Assembly: GCF_016808335.1 (NCBI RefSeq)
Contig: NC_053143.1
Location: 52,669,441 to 52,733,440, forward strand
DNA: 64,000 nucleotides
Source: Panicum virgatum
Lineage: Eukaryota > Streptophyta > Magnoliopsida > Poales > Poaceae
Direction: 5' to 3'
The number at the start of each line of letters is the position of its first letter. Within the stretch, counting starts at the first letter, position 1. The position numbers and the translations under genes were made by a program. The notes beneath the pieces were generated by a model. It worked only from the letters and a program-made list of their open reading frames with translations, was not told the DNA's origin and made no database searches. Shown in pieces: positions 1-10,828 of the stretch.

Positions 1-506
1 TCGTCGTCGTCATCATCGTCGTCGTCGCCGCTGCTGCTGCCATCGTCCTCGGTGCTGCTGCTGCTGCTTCGCCCGCCGCTGCTGCTGCTTCCCTCTTCGC
101 TTCCCTCCATGGGGGCTTTGAGGAACTGAAGGGGGTTTTCCCCTGCCGCCGTATCGTCACTGGAAGAAGAGCCGATCTCTTCGGAGGAGTCGGCTCCTTC
201 CCAGGAGAAGGCGTCGTCTTCACCGCTCTCCAGTTCCTCCTGGAACAGGAACTGGAGGTCTTCCTCTCCCTCAGTTGTGGGCTCATCCTCCTCGGAGGCG
301 ACCCCGAAGTTGAACTCCTCTGCGTCCCAGTGCAGAGGAGCCAGCGCCTTATAGGCCGCTGTTGGGTCCCACTCAGGGGTCGGCTCTCGGCTCTCTGGGA
401 TAGAGTCGATGGAGGAGGCCGAGAGGGAGGAAGAAGAAGAAGGGGAAGAGGAAGAAGAAGAAGAGTCTCCGAACGAGTTGGAGCCGGAGGAAGAGGAGAT
501 GGCCAT
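1..506 (-). CDS. Antisense ORF of gypsy element A (partial, runs off left edge)
   Basis: An uninterrupted minus-strand reading frame starts at the ATG at 504-506 (protein begins MAISSSSGSNSFGDSSSSSS) and stays open to base 1, about 168 codons, so its C-terminus lies outside the window. It opens with a serine-rich stretch, then a Trp/acidic segment (EPTPEWDPTAAYKALAPLHW), then acidic and Ser-rich low-complexity sequence ending in Asp repeats. It lies upstream of a polypurine-like tract and an LTR, the place where several grass Ty3/gypsy families carry an antisense ORF between pol and the 3' LTR. The plus-strand glutamate-rich frame over the same bases is its shadow. No function is claimed; the open frame suggests a relatively young copy. 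Confidence 0.6.
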   Translation of the reverse strand, partial: MAISSSSGSNSFGDSSSSSSSPSSSSSLSASSIDSIPESREPTPEWDPTAAYKALAPLHWDAEEFNFGVASEEDEPTTEGEEDLQFLFQEELESGEDDAFSWEGADSSEEIGSSSSDDTAAGENPLQFLKAPMEGSEEGSSSSGGRSSSSSTEDDGSSSGDDDDDDDD

Positions 507-770
507 GGCTGGTGAAGGATTGGGTTTTCTGTGCTACTGGCTTTGGGAAGAAGATGGAGTTTGCTGTGGAGAAGAGCCGATTCGGGTGAGATTAAATAGT
601 GAAAAGATGGAAGACGGATCGGCAGTTTTCACGTTCTACAAGGAGCCAGTTGCAGAGATGTTGCGTCTTCCTTGGTGGTTGCAATGTGGTTAATAAGCAT
701 TAACGGGAAGATGAAGCGACGGATTGGTTTTGGAACTATCATTGCCAAAACCAGGGGGCATGTGTTATCG

Positions 771-803
771 CCATAAATTAACCCTAACAGGGTTAATTTA
801 TGG
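771..803. repeat. Perfect 15-bp-arm inverted repeat at start of LTR A
   Basis: Arms ccataaattaaccct and agggttaatttatgg pair perfectly around a 3-nt spacer (aac), 8 bp inside the LTR start. It may be an LTR-end recognition feature or a transcript hairpin; the role is unknown. Confidence 0.75.
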
Positions 804-970
804 GCCGAAATCAAGATGGGCTTAAAGCAAAAGATGAGGAAGGCTTGTAAATCGGCTCCTGCGTGAGCGTAAGGGCCACATTGGCCGTGTATCCTTAGAT
901 TTAGTTTGAGATTAGAGATAGAGTCCAATCGGGACAAGATTAGTTTAGATTGTTTCCCAAGTCTCCGGAC

Positions 971-978
971 TATAAATA
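971..978 (+). promoter_or_regulatory. TATA-like box of LTR A
   Basis: TATAAATA about 210 bp into the LTR, in the U3-like part. It is the only strong TATA match near the expected start site of this LTR. Confidence 0.5.
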
Positions 979-1085
979 TGTACCATTTGTTATTCATGAA
1001 AGAGAGCATCATCACGACTCGCAAACAACAACTCTCGGCGCATCGCCACCCCTAATCCTAGGGTTTCATCCAAGTAAGTGCCATG

Positions 1086-1116
1086 CTGCCCTGATCGCTT
1101 CTTGCGATCAGGGCAG
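1086..1116. repeat. 13-bp-stem hairpin with 5-nt loop in LTR A
   Basis: Arms ctgccctgatcgc and gcgatcagggcag are perfectly complementary with loop ttctt. The hairpin lies about 110 bp downstream of the TATA-like sequence, so it would be in the transcript leader (R/U5 side). Confidence 0.75.
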
Positions 1117-1984
1117 TATTGTTCTTGCTTTTACCTTGGTATTACTCGTACTGAAGCGTTTTTGATGGCGAGTAGTGCTAGTTATCATGGTGTTCGTAGC
1201 ATGGCTTTTAGTAGATCCATTGTGCTTTGTTGCTTATCATCTACGAATATCATGTTGTCTCTGTGCAATCACGTTCCAATCTCAATGCTAGTTCTTATCG
1301 CATAGAATTAGTCGCACAGGGACAACACCCTGCTTCTTTCATGTTTAGTAGATCCGATCTGTTATGGTTTGCTCTTATCTTAAGAGTTGGCATAATATCT
1401 GCTAGGTTAGGCCTTGCAAACGGATTGGATGATCCGGTGGCGTAGTAGATGCTTTATCTTAGCCTTGATAGGGATTGTTCCGGGAATCGGCTCTTGCTAG
1501 TTCTTAGGCCTCTGTTTTAGGTTGTGGTTTAGTTGTCTGTTACGTTCGCTAGGCCTAATCATGTGTAGGATGTTCCAATCTAGCAGTGAAGCTGTTACCA
1601 TCGTGGATTAGATCAATTAGATCTGACTGAAGCAGTTTTATAGTAATTTGCTCTATTTATCATATCCGGATACAATCAGATCCCGTCTGACACCGGGACT
1701 CGATCGGCTCTTCAAAGCCGATGCAAGAGTCGTCCCGGGGAGCCGACCACGCCTCGGACTTATGTTTACACGTGTCTTTGTATGCAGGAAACTGTTCGGA
1801 GCACGTCTGCACCCTCCTGATCGGGTATAGGTCAGGTGGCACACCCGGTTTTCCACAAAACCTCCTGGCGCGTGATGGAAATTGCGGGCCGTCGACGAGG
1901 GAGCAGTGCCTTTAGCGCCCTAGCAACCTCCCGGCTCTTCGTGTTGCCCGTCGTTGCTCGCCGGTGGGTTTCGGTCGACAACAG

Positions 1985-4713
1985 TTTCCTGGTCTGGCAA
2001 CGAGGCAAACCCAGCCAAGATCAAGGCGATCGAGGCGATCGAGGCGATGAGGCCCCCGGGCCGCATCAAGGACGTCCAGAAGCTTACTGGATCTCTGGCC
2101 GCTCTTAGCCGCTTCATTCGAGGTTGGCTGAGAGGGCCCTCCCCTTCTTCAAGCTATTGAGGAGGTCCGGTCCATTCTCTTAGACTGAAGAGGCTGAACA
2201 AGCCTTCCAAGAACTAAAGCATCACCTCACTGCCAGTATTGGTGGCTCCAGAGCCAGGTGAGATGTTGTTTTTGTATCTTGCTGCGTTTGCAGAGGCGGT
2301 CAGCATGGTGTTGGTCGCCGAGAGGACGGAGCAAGCACGCCCGGGGGACACCAGGGTCCCTCCGGCCAAGGATGGTGAGCCGGGCCACGAACATGGGGGT
2401 CCGGCAACCACTCCTCTGTCTGAACGTCCGGACCCCGCATATGGGGATCCGAAGGAGCCTCGACTCAGTGGAAACCCAGAACTGGACGTGGTGGATAAGG
2501 GCGAGCCGGACCCGGTGGCCAGGGTCTGGACCATCCAGAAGCCAGTCTACTACATCAGCGAAGTCGTCCACGAGGCAAAGGCCAGGTATCTTGAGACGCA
2601 CAAGATTATCTATGCCATACTTATTGCGTCCAGGAAACTGCGCCACTACTTTCAGGCACACAGAGTTGTCGTAGTGACCTCTTACCCGCTGAGAGCGATC
2701 CTGCACAACTCCAACACCACGGGCAACATCGTCAAGTGGGCAGCAGAGTTGGCTGAGTTCCAGCTGGACTTCCAGCCCCGCCATGCAGTCAAAAGCCAGA
2801 TCCTGGCTGATTTCGTAGTAGAATTGACTCCTTCCCCAAGCAATTCTGGGGGTCCGGACCTCAACGCCGGACCCCCAGAGCCGGAAGTCAGGACACCAGT
2901 CTTCACCGGGCCCCACTGGACACTCTTCTTCGATGGGTCCATCCGCAAGTAGTGGGCTGGAGCTGGTGTGGTCCTCATCGACCCAAACGGAGATCAGCTG
3001 AAGTACATGGTGCACCTTGAGTTCAAGGCCACCAACAACATGGCAGAGTACGAAGCTTTGATCTTTGGCCTGACACAAGCCCTGTCTCTGGGGGTCCGGC
3101 AGCTCCTGGTGAAGGGAGATTCTCAGCTAATCATCAAGCAGGTCCGGGGGGATTGCAGCTGCAACAATCCCCAGCTCGCGGCATACCTCATTCATGTGAG
3201 GAAGCTCGAGAAAGACTTCAATGCCTTGGAACTGCAACATGTTCCCCGCGAATTCAACTCAGCAACAGATGATCTCTCCGCGAGAGCATCTACCTGGGCA
3301 TCCGTGCCCGAGGGCATCTTCGAAAGACGGTTGCTGAGACCTACCGCCCAGCCTACCGAACTGGGTGAAGGGGATCAAGCTAGCACCTCGAAGCTAGCGG
3401 TCCCGGCGGCATTTCACCTGTGGTGCCCGCCCTGGGTTATGTGATCTGTTGAGGATCCTGGAGACCTCATAGAGCCACTCCCACCTGCTCAGGGAGCTCC
3501 AGATGCATGGATCTCCGAGATCCGGGACTACATGAAAGACAATATCCTTCCTGATGACGATGCGACCGCTGAGCGCATAGTACCATTGGCTAAATGCTAC
3601 GCGGTGGTAGAAGGGGATCTCTACCGCCGTGGCGCCAATGGTATCCTCATGCGGTGCATTTCCCAGGGAGAGGGCCGCGAGTTGCTCGCGGAGATCCATG
3701 GAGGCGAGTGTGGAAGTCATTTCTCATCTCGCACGCTTGTTGGTAAGGCCTTTCGGCATGGCTTCTACTGGCCGAAAGCACTCCAGGATGCGGCTGAGCT
3801 GGTAAGGTCCTGCAAAGCATGCCAGTTCCATGCAAAGCAAATACACACTCCGGCTCAAGCTCTGCAAATGATCCCACCCTCATGGCCATTCGCCGTATGG
3901 GGCATGGATATCCTGGGGCCGTTCCCCCGGGCCGTTGACAGATTCACAAAATGGCAGGAGGTTACCCCTCTGGTGAACATCACCAAAAAATTAGCAGTCG
4001 CATTCCTCAAGTCCAATGTCTGCAGATTTGGCGTCCCAAACCGCATCATCGCGGACAACGGGACCCAATTCAAAAGCAGACTCTTCCAAGAGTACTGTGA
4101 GGACATCGGCATCCACCTATGCTTTGCGTCCGTGGCACATCCCCGCAGCAATGGACAGGTCGAGAGAGCGAATGCAGAGATCCTCAGGGGACTCAAGACC
4201 CGCACCTATAACTGCTTGAAAAAGCATGGTGCCAAATGGGTTGATGAGCTTCCATGCGTACTATGGGGCAACCAGACCACACCCAGCCGAGCCACCGGGG
4301 AGACCCCATTCTTCCTGGTCTACGGGGCTGAAGCATGCCTTCCCCCGGAAATTCACCTAGGCTCACCACGGGTGCAGACTTTTGACGAATCCTTGCAGGA
4401 ACAACTGCAGTGTGACGATGTGGACTTCGTTGACGAACGAAGGTGGCGAGTAGCAATACGAAATGCACGCTACAACCAGGCGCTCAGGTGCTATCATCAA
4501 CGGTTCGTGCACAGTAGGGTGCTCCGGGCCGGGGACCTCGTCCTAAGGCAGATTCTGAACCGAGCAGGGCTCCACAAACTCTCCCCCAACTGGGAGGGTC
4601 CCTAAAAGGTTACAGAAGTATGTCGGCCCGGATGCGTTCGCGTTGCCACAGAAGAAGGGGTGCCACTACCCAACCCATGGAACATAGAGCATCTGCGTAA
4701 GTTTTACACTTAG
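1985..4713 (+). pseudogene. Ty3/gypsy pol remnant: RT end, RNase H, integrase
   Basis: The start reads as the RT-to-RNase H connection (IKDVQKLTGSLAALSRFI, from about 2060). The RNase H domain follows with FFDGS near 2930 and NNMAEYEALIFGL near 3040. The integrase has a zinc-binding HHCC region (about 3690-3840, ending SCKACQ), then the catalytic core with WGMDILGPF (about 3898), IIADNGTQF (about 4045) and SNGQVERAN (about 4150), which supply the DDE residues. After the integrase the chain continues to a stop at 4711-4713. Breaks seen: frameshifts near 2000 and 2115, an in-frame TAG at 2950-2952, a frame change after 3444, an apparent loss of about a dozen codons after GPFPRAV in the integrase core, and a TAA at 4603-4605. 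Inactive. Confidence 0.85.
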
Positions 4714-5970
4714 ACAGAGCAGGAAAATGAATTTTACCTTTGTAATAAGATAGAATTAGCATGCGGTCCAGAGCGGTGGGGGTCCGTCCTCGTAAACCCG
4801 GCCTCTGGCATCCATCGCGCAAGCCATGTATATCAAGTTGCAAATGAAAGATTTGCCCCCAGTTCTGTCTTTGTGTCAAATTTTATTTTGCATTTCGATT
4901 CTCGAGTTTTTACCTTTCTAACCCCCACGTGGATTTCTACTCTTGTCTCTATAGCTAAGATATGTATTGAGTTGCTGGACTACCGTACAGGTCCGGACCC
5001 CCTTGCTGCTGGGAGAGGGGTCTGGACCCCTAGGGACCTGCTCTAGAGAGGGGGTGCTTGTTTGCTGGGGTGGTCCGGAGTCCCGTGTAGCCGCTTAGCC
5101 GGTTCCGTACCCAAAGCCTACACGCTCCACCACCCTGTAACGAGTGCTCTAGTACCCGGAGCTGGGTAATTAGGGGCCCGGACCTCGTTCTAACTCAAGG
5201 GTTGGCTTCCTAAATCAAGTACGACAGAATGGCCTCACCCACTGCTAGGGAGGGGTCCGGAACGTCAGAACCATGTCCGGTAAAGTCGTGTTTGCTTCCT
5301 GGAGTGCTCCGGAGCCCTGTGTAGCGCCTTAGCCTGGTTCCGCACCCTAAGCCTACACACTCCACCACTCTGTAACAAGCATTGAGCTGCCTGGACCTGC
5401 GTATCCGGAGCCCCGGACCTCGTTCTAGCTTGGGGGCCAGTCCAGGATAAGTCCCGCGGGCCTGCTACTAAGCTTTGACTTTGAGTGGTATGCAGGTTAG
5501 GCCTTGACTGGTGGTAGCTAGCCTCAAACCATTGAGCCTACCTACCAGGGGGTCCCGGCATCCGCTTTAAGGCTTCATGCAGATCGAGGTCCAGTCTCAG
5601 TGGAAGACAGACTCAAAACAACTGAGCCTGTCTCCCAGGGGGCCTGGAGCGTTCGCTTTGAGCCAGACACCAAGGATCGATTCTGCATGCGTTAAACAGC
5701 TAAGTTGCAGTATCATTACTACCATCCCAGTGAGTTTGATTTTCCTCTCTGTAGTTTTTCCTGCTATACAAAGAATAAGTCGCTCATTCGACTTGCAATT
5801 TATGCTACACCTATGCCCAAGGACGCTTGCTCAACCTCATACGGGGGTCCGGAGTGTCTTCTTCGTCTCCAATGGCAGATAGGTTCTAACAACTGAACCT
5901 ATCTACCAGGGGGCCAGGCGCCGGGGTGCTGCATACCGCAAACCAGAGCAACTGACAAACAACTAAGTTG
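4714..5970 (+). repeat. Non-coding stretch of element B with internal tandem repeats
   Basis: No convincing gene. Two related units (about 5070-5205 and 5308-5445) share a core around gtgtagc...ttagcc...cctacac and ggacctcgttct, period near 237 bp. A second repeat theme (agcctacctaccaggggg, agcctgtctcccaggggg, acctatctaccaggggg) recurs at about 5538, 5622 and 5897. Such tandem repeats between pol and the 3' LTR are common in large grass gypsy elements. Confidence 0.6.
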
Positions 5971-5979
5971 AAATTTTCC

Positions 5980-5985
5980 TTTATT
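5980..5985 (-). promoter_or_regulatory. Polyadenylation signal of the antisense gene
   Basis: AATAAA on the minus strand about 60 nt past the stop at 6046, in an AT-rich window, placed where a 3' end of the minus-strand gene is expected. It supports independent transcription of the antisense gene in the past. Confidence 0.5.
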
Positions 5986-6045
5986 AAAGTTTCAACAAGT
6001 ACAAAGTTTTTACATAACACAAAAAACAAAAGTACAATGTCCAGC

Positions 6046-9000
6046 TCAGGAATTTGCAGGCTCCCGCTTGAAGTAAGCGGCTATGAAGTCGACGACATCC
6101 CGCACGCTTTCCCCAGCGGCGGCCTCCGTCTCCACCACTGGACCATCGACGACGGGGGCTAGCGAGATGGCTGGGTTGTGGCTCCGGAGGCAAGTCAAAA
6201 TGTACTCTGCCACCATCCAGCACAGCTCGCGGCCCTCGGCTTCAAGCTGGCTAGCAAGGATCGGCTCCAGACGCCGGAGTCTATCTGAAGCAGAGTTCAG
6301 CACTGGGAGGGCGTCAACAATCGAAGCTGGCGGCTCCGCCACTTGGATTGGACTCATCACAAGTGGCACCAGAGCTGAGCTTGCTTCACTCGCCCAGTCA
6401 ACGATTCACTGGGCCCCCAAGCGCTGGTCCTCCTGCAACTCCTGGACCGCCTCCTGCACCTGGGCATCCAGTGCCACCTGAGCCGCCTCCAGCTGGCGGG
6501 CCTTCTCCTAGAGCGAGGCCTCTTTCTGCGCCACTGTCTCCTTCAGTTTCTTAAGACACTCGCGCTGGCGCACAAGGGCTTGCTCCATGGTGGTGGTGAG
6601 GGATTCCAGCCGGGCAAGGGACTTCCTCTCCCCCTCGAGCTCTATCTCGGCAACGGCCTGCTGGCTAGCGGTCTCCTGCAGCTCCTGGCCCCATTGGTGC
6701 AGAGACTCGGAGAGCTTGTAGAGCTCCAGCTTGCGGACCTCGAGTCCCTAGCTGCGAGACTCGAACTCGGACCGCTGGGCCCGAGGCTGGCCTCCTCCTT
6801 GGCAATAGCCTCCTCCCACAGCGCCAGGGCTTTTTCCCGTCTCGACACTGCAAACTCCCGATCGAAAACCTTCCGGAGCCCTTTCCTGTAGGACTCTTGG
6901 TCGGCCTCAAGTTCGGACCGGGCGGCGGCGGCACGAGAGGCTTCGGCCTTCGTGCGCTCCTCCAGGTGGATATGCCAGTCGCCGAGGTGCTGACGCTCGC
7001 TCTCTAGAGCTGCCCACTCCCGCCGGAATGCCGCCTCGGCGGTAGAGGTCGCCTCTTCGATTGTCCGCCGGACCCGGACCAGCACCTGGGGGAGGGGAAC
7101 CGCATCCTCCTCTGGGGGACCCTGTAGGAGCCGCCTACCAGAGACCACCTCCATCTCTTCCTCTGCTGCAGGATCAGAGCTGGGGGTGGGGACATCCGGC
7201 ACAAACGTCAGGACCTCGGGTACCGAGGTGCTCACCATTGCTGCGCCTGCTGCCACTGTGCTCGCCGTCGCCAAGCCCGGTGTCGGCGCGACTGCCGCCG
7301 TAGCCGGGGTCTCGAGGGCCACCGCGTCGGGCATTGCCGCGCCTGGCACTGGCGCGTCTGCCGCCGCCGCGTTGGGCGCCATCGGGCTAGCGGAGGTCGC
7401 CGCACACGAGCTCCCCACATCCGTCGTCGCTTCTGCCGTTGCCGCCGAGGCTCCGGTCGCCTGGACCCCCGCTGACGAGCCAGCAGTGGTGGAAGAGCTG
7501 CCTGGATGAGAGGCCCTGGCAAACAAAGAGAAGAAGCCTTCAGCAAAAAGCGAAGCACAGAGAATAAGGGAATTGAACGGAAGAACACTTACCCTGAAGC
7601 GCTGGGTCTCCAGCGTCCACTTAGGCTGGGCGACAGCTTCTGCTGCTGCTGCCCTGGTGGTGGCGGTGGTGGTGGAGGCTGCTGCTACTGCTGCTGCTAT
7701 TGCTGCTGCTGCCGGGGAGAGACACCTCCCGGCGGTGGTGGTGGCTACCGTGGCGGCAGTGGACGCGCACCTCGTGGCTGCTGCTGCTGTTGCTACCGGG
7801 GGGAGGCACCTCCCGGCGGTGGTGGTGGCGGCGCAGCTACTCCGGGGGTCCCGCGAGAGCCGGGGGCCCGGGAGCTACCCTGGCCCGAGTCCTCGGCGGT
7901 CCTCTGACACTTTGCGGCAGGCTCCATAACTGGGGTCCCGTCGCCGCAGTGCAACCTGCGCCGGCTCGCTTCCTCCGATGATGCGCCGGAGCTGCTTCGG
8001 GCCTGACTGGGACCGCTCGCGGCGGAGCTACCAGCTATGGCCTGCTTGCCCTTGGCAGTAGGGCCTGACACCGCGGCGCTCGGCACGGCTTGTTCCCCGG
8101 ACGCACCAGGGATCCTGATCCCACAGTCTGGGTCACCTCTAGTTTGGCGCGCTGCTAGCCCACCGTCGTCGAGGGTCGGCAGAGTTGCCAGCACCGCAGT
8201 CCTGAGGCGTGAGTCCTCGCAGAGAGGAACAACGCCCTAAGGGAGGATCAGGTGCTCCGGGATGAAGATCTCCCCCGTCGCCGCCCGCACAAAGACCTCC
8301 AGGGCTTCCTGGGTCAGATCGCTGTCCTCCCAGCGGTGGGTCCTGCTGCAGTCTTGGGACCCGGTGATGCTCCAGGCAGGACGCGGCCGCTGCTTCAGAG
8401 GGGCGATCCGGCACATCAAGAAGTCCCCGAGCACGTGCAGTGAGGTGAGGCCGCCCTCCACCAGCGCCCTGATCTTGCTCAGCACGGAGTCGAACTCCGA
8501 CGGCAGGGACGGCTTGGCCCTCCAGGATTGGCGGTCGGAGGCGGGTCCCCCGGTCGGCATGATGAGGCGCTCGTTGACTTCGGTGGTGGCGACCACCCAC
8601 TTCTTGCGCCAATCCTCCCACTTTCCGCCTGTGAGCCCGGGGATGTAGGGCGTCCGCAAGTCGCTCCTCGTCTGGAAGTAGTACGCCCCCACTTTGTCCT
8701 TGCCCTCCCGGACTTCACCAGGACGAAGAAGTGGCAGAAGAGGATGACGCAGGGCCGCACCCCCACAAACATCTCGCACAAGTGGACGAAGATTGACGCC
8801 AGGAGGATGGAGTAGGGCGTGAGATGCTGGAGCTGGAGGCCGAAATCCTCCAGCAGCAGCAGAAAGAACGAGGAGATTGGCAGCCCCAGGCCGGTGGAAA
8901 TGTGCGAGATAAACAGCACAAATTCCCCGGCGCACAGATCGCCGAAGGGAACCGAGCCTGCTCGAATCCCCCAGGCAGTCTCCTGTGGACTCCACCCAAG

Positions 9001-9066
9001 CAGGCGGCGCACCGTGTTCAGTTCCTCCTCGGTTTGGAAACGGCGGGGATAAACGAGGGACGCCAT
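6046..9066 (-). pseudogene. Antisense gene of element B, 'putative gypsy type transposon' family (PF04195-like), decayed
   Basis: Minus strand, starting MASLVYPRRFQTEEELNTVR at 9066. The N-terminal part (LPISSFFLLLLEDFGLQLQH, then MFVGVRPCVILFCHFFVL) matches my knowledge of the Transposase_28 family (PF04195) found antisense in grass gypsy elements. A frame change near 8700 is needed to continue into GAYYFQTRSDL and KWEDWRKKWVVAT. An in-frame TAG at 8237-8239 follows, then a Ser/Gly/Ala-rich linker and a Gln/Pro-rich tract. Exon 1 seems to end at 7593 (donor GTAAGT) and exon 2 to begin at 7515; exon 2 encodes an Ala-rich linker and a coiled coil (about 7050-6430). The end, DFIAAYFKREPANS, stops at 6046. 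Several further stops lie in the Gln tract and coiled coil. Function unknown; a transposase role is only the historical family name. Confidence 0.75.
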
Positions 9067-9712
9067 CTCGCTATGGAGGCGAGGAGCAATCTACACAGAA
9101 GAGCAAGGGGCGAGGAGGCTCGAAGGCAAAGGGTCGCAAAGGTTTGGAAGAAAGAAGGCGAATGCGAAAAGGTAACCACGGTATGCGGTTCGGCCCTTTA
9201 TGCAGCCTGACCCATCCGGCGCGCTCCGAAACCGTCGCTGGGAGCCAAGCGACGCTCACGCCTGGTGTTAGCCGCCCGGTCCATGACAAGGGGGCCCAGG
9301 CCCGCCTGTCAGGGAGGGCGGGTAACAAACAAAGGTGTGAAAAGATGGGATCTGAACCGTTGCCCGCGCGCGAAGCGAGGCGGAAGCTGAGTTGACGTGC
9401 GCGCATTAAGCGCTGGCATGACCAGGCTTTTCGGAAACTGCGCTGGTGGTAAAAAATCCTGTTTACTTCGGCCGCAATAATGCCGAGGGTCGCTCGCGTG
9501 ACTAGGTGTACCACTGTGCGTGGGGGCCACGAGTCAGTAAGCCATTGCGATGTGATGAGGCAGCGAAAAACCGGATGAATGGTCAAAGCCGGACAAGACT
9601 CCTGCAATATGCATAGTCTAACGCTTGAGGCTTCAAGTTATGCAGAGCCAAATCACAGTAGTGGCCCCACCTGCGGGTTCGTCACCTCTCCCGAGATGGG
9701 CCCGGGGGCCAC
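9067..9712. other. Upstream region of the antisense gene and polypurine tract of element B
   Basis: No ORF of recognisable type. It should contain the promoter and leader of the minus-strand gene. Its right end has a purine-rich run (gagatgggcccgggggcc, 9693-9710) directly before the LTR, the expected plus-strand primer site. Confidence 0.5.
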
Positions 9713-10828
9713 TGTCGGTACCCTGTAGCAGGGATACCCACTCCTACTGCAGTAAGGCAGGACTCGCGTAGTCATCCGTAACTACACCATAAGGGGCGGA
9801 GCAGCCGGGCCCCACGGGTCTGGCTCTTTCCTCACCGGGCCAACGGCCCCGGACCCGCTCCCCGCTCTGGGACGGGTCCGGTGACGCCACGTGTCCCTGA
9901 GGAGGGGAAGCTCCGACCCAACAGCCGAGGGATCGGACCCCCCATAGGGATCCGGGACCTCCTCGCGTCCGTCCGGACCTCCCACGCGCGTAGAACTAGC
10001 ATACCGCCACGGCGGGGTCCAGGGACGCCACGTGTCCCGCAGGCGCGGGCGCGAGTCTTCTGCTAGAAGACTCGTTCACCCACCGCATTCAATGCGAGTA
10101 GTTGAGGCGTGCTCTGCTGCCGCGGCACGCGGGGCAGCCTTTGTCAGGCCTCACTGTAGACTGCGTATTACCGAGGTACACAGTGCAGCCGCATGCGCCG
10201 CATCCGCACAGAGCCGTCTGCCGCATTAAATGGATACGACGGCACGGCACCTTTTCATCATACCGTCCACGCCGCAAGCTATACTGCCCGTTCAGCTATG
10301 CCGCAGGCAACACCGCAAGCTACACCCTGGCGCCGTTTCGACAAGACATGGCATGGATATGCCGGACGGAGGATCTTCACGGGCAGAAGGAAATTCGGGA
10401 ATGAGATCTCCGTCGCCTGCAATGCCATAATGTCTGTACAGTATGTAGTTTTATACTACATCACTGGGCCCACCTGTCGGGGACCCAATGGCCATGTATG
10501 CGCCTCCCTTGAGATATAAAAGGGAGGCGCTCGCTGCACACTGGGGGAGCTAACGCCAGTGACTCTCAGACACTCTCCAGACTCTATACACACAAGCTCG
10601 GTTTCCACTCCGAGCAACCCGGCTCTCAACCTCTTGAGAGCGCAAGCAATACAACACACAGTGGATGTAGGGTATTACGCTCCGGCGGCCCGAACCACTC
10701 TAAACCCTCTGTGTTCATCGTTTCTTTCCTTGAGATTGGACTAATCCTAGCTAACCCCCCGAGTACTCACCCTCTGGGTTTAGGCGGGTGCACTACGCCA
10801 CCCGGCTGTGGGATTGCACACCACGACA
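9713..10828 (+). mobile_element. 3' LTR of Ty3/gypsy element B
   Basis: Begins TGTCG and ends CGACA (perfect 5-bp terminal inverted repeat), 1116 bp, preceded by a polypurine tract. It contains a TATA box at 10514-10520 (TATAAA core) and a downstream C/T-rich leader (ctctcagacactctccagac). Right of 10828 is unrelated GC-rich DNA. The target duplication cannot be checked because the 5' LTR is outside the window. Confidence 0.8.
10500..10530 (+). promoter_or_regulatory. TATA box of LTR B displayed in the loop of an 11-bp perfect hairpin
   Basis: Arms gcgcctccctt (10500-10510) and aagggaggcgc (10520-10530) are perfectly complementary; the intervening 9 bases hold most of the TATA box (gagatataa). 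The arms are direct neighbours of the core promoter. Confidence 0.7.

Larger units (their letters stand above)
763..1983 (+). mobile_element. 3' LTR of Ty3/gypsy element A
   Basis: The left end TGTTATCG and right end CGACAACA form an imperfect terminal inverted repeat of an LTR of about 1.22 kb. A purine-rich tract (ccaggggg) lies just left of it. A TATA-like sequence (TATAAATA) is at 971-978, followed by a transcribed-leader-like region. Immediately right of 1983 the sequence resumes in the middle of another element's pol gene, so A appears to be inserted in B. The 5' LTR and body of A, and the left target-site copy, lie beyond the window. Boundaries were chosen by terminal TG/CA and are inferred. 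Confidence 0.6.
1984..10828 (+). mobile_element. Ty3/gypsy element B (3' two thirds), with antisense gene and 3' LTR
   Basis: In order the element shows: the end of the reverse transcriptase region, RNase H, integrase, a repeat-bearing non-coding stretch, a minus-strand gene of the 'putative gypsy type transposon' family, and a 3' LTR at 9713-10828. Its 5' part is missing from the window because element A interrupts pol at about 1984; the remainder is expected to the left of base 1. All coding parts are broken by stops and frameshifts, so it is an old, inactive copy. Confidence 0.75.

Noticed and set aside
409..693. Glutamate-rich plus-strand ORF
   Set aside because: It is the complement of the Ser-rich start of the minus-strand ORF at 506; no independent support.
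1984..1990. Target-site duplication of element A at its right border
   Set aside because: The left copy lies outside the window, so it cannot be confirmed.
7186..7929. Plus-strand Gly/Cys/Ala-rich ORFs
   Set aside because: Shadows of the Ala- and Gln/Pro-rich antisense gene of element B.
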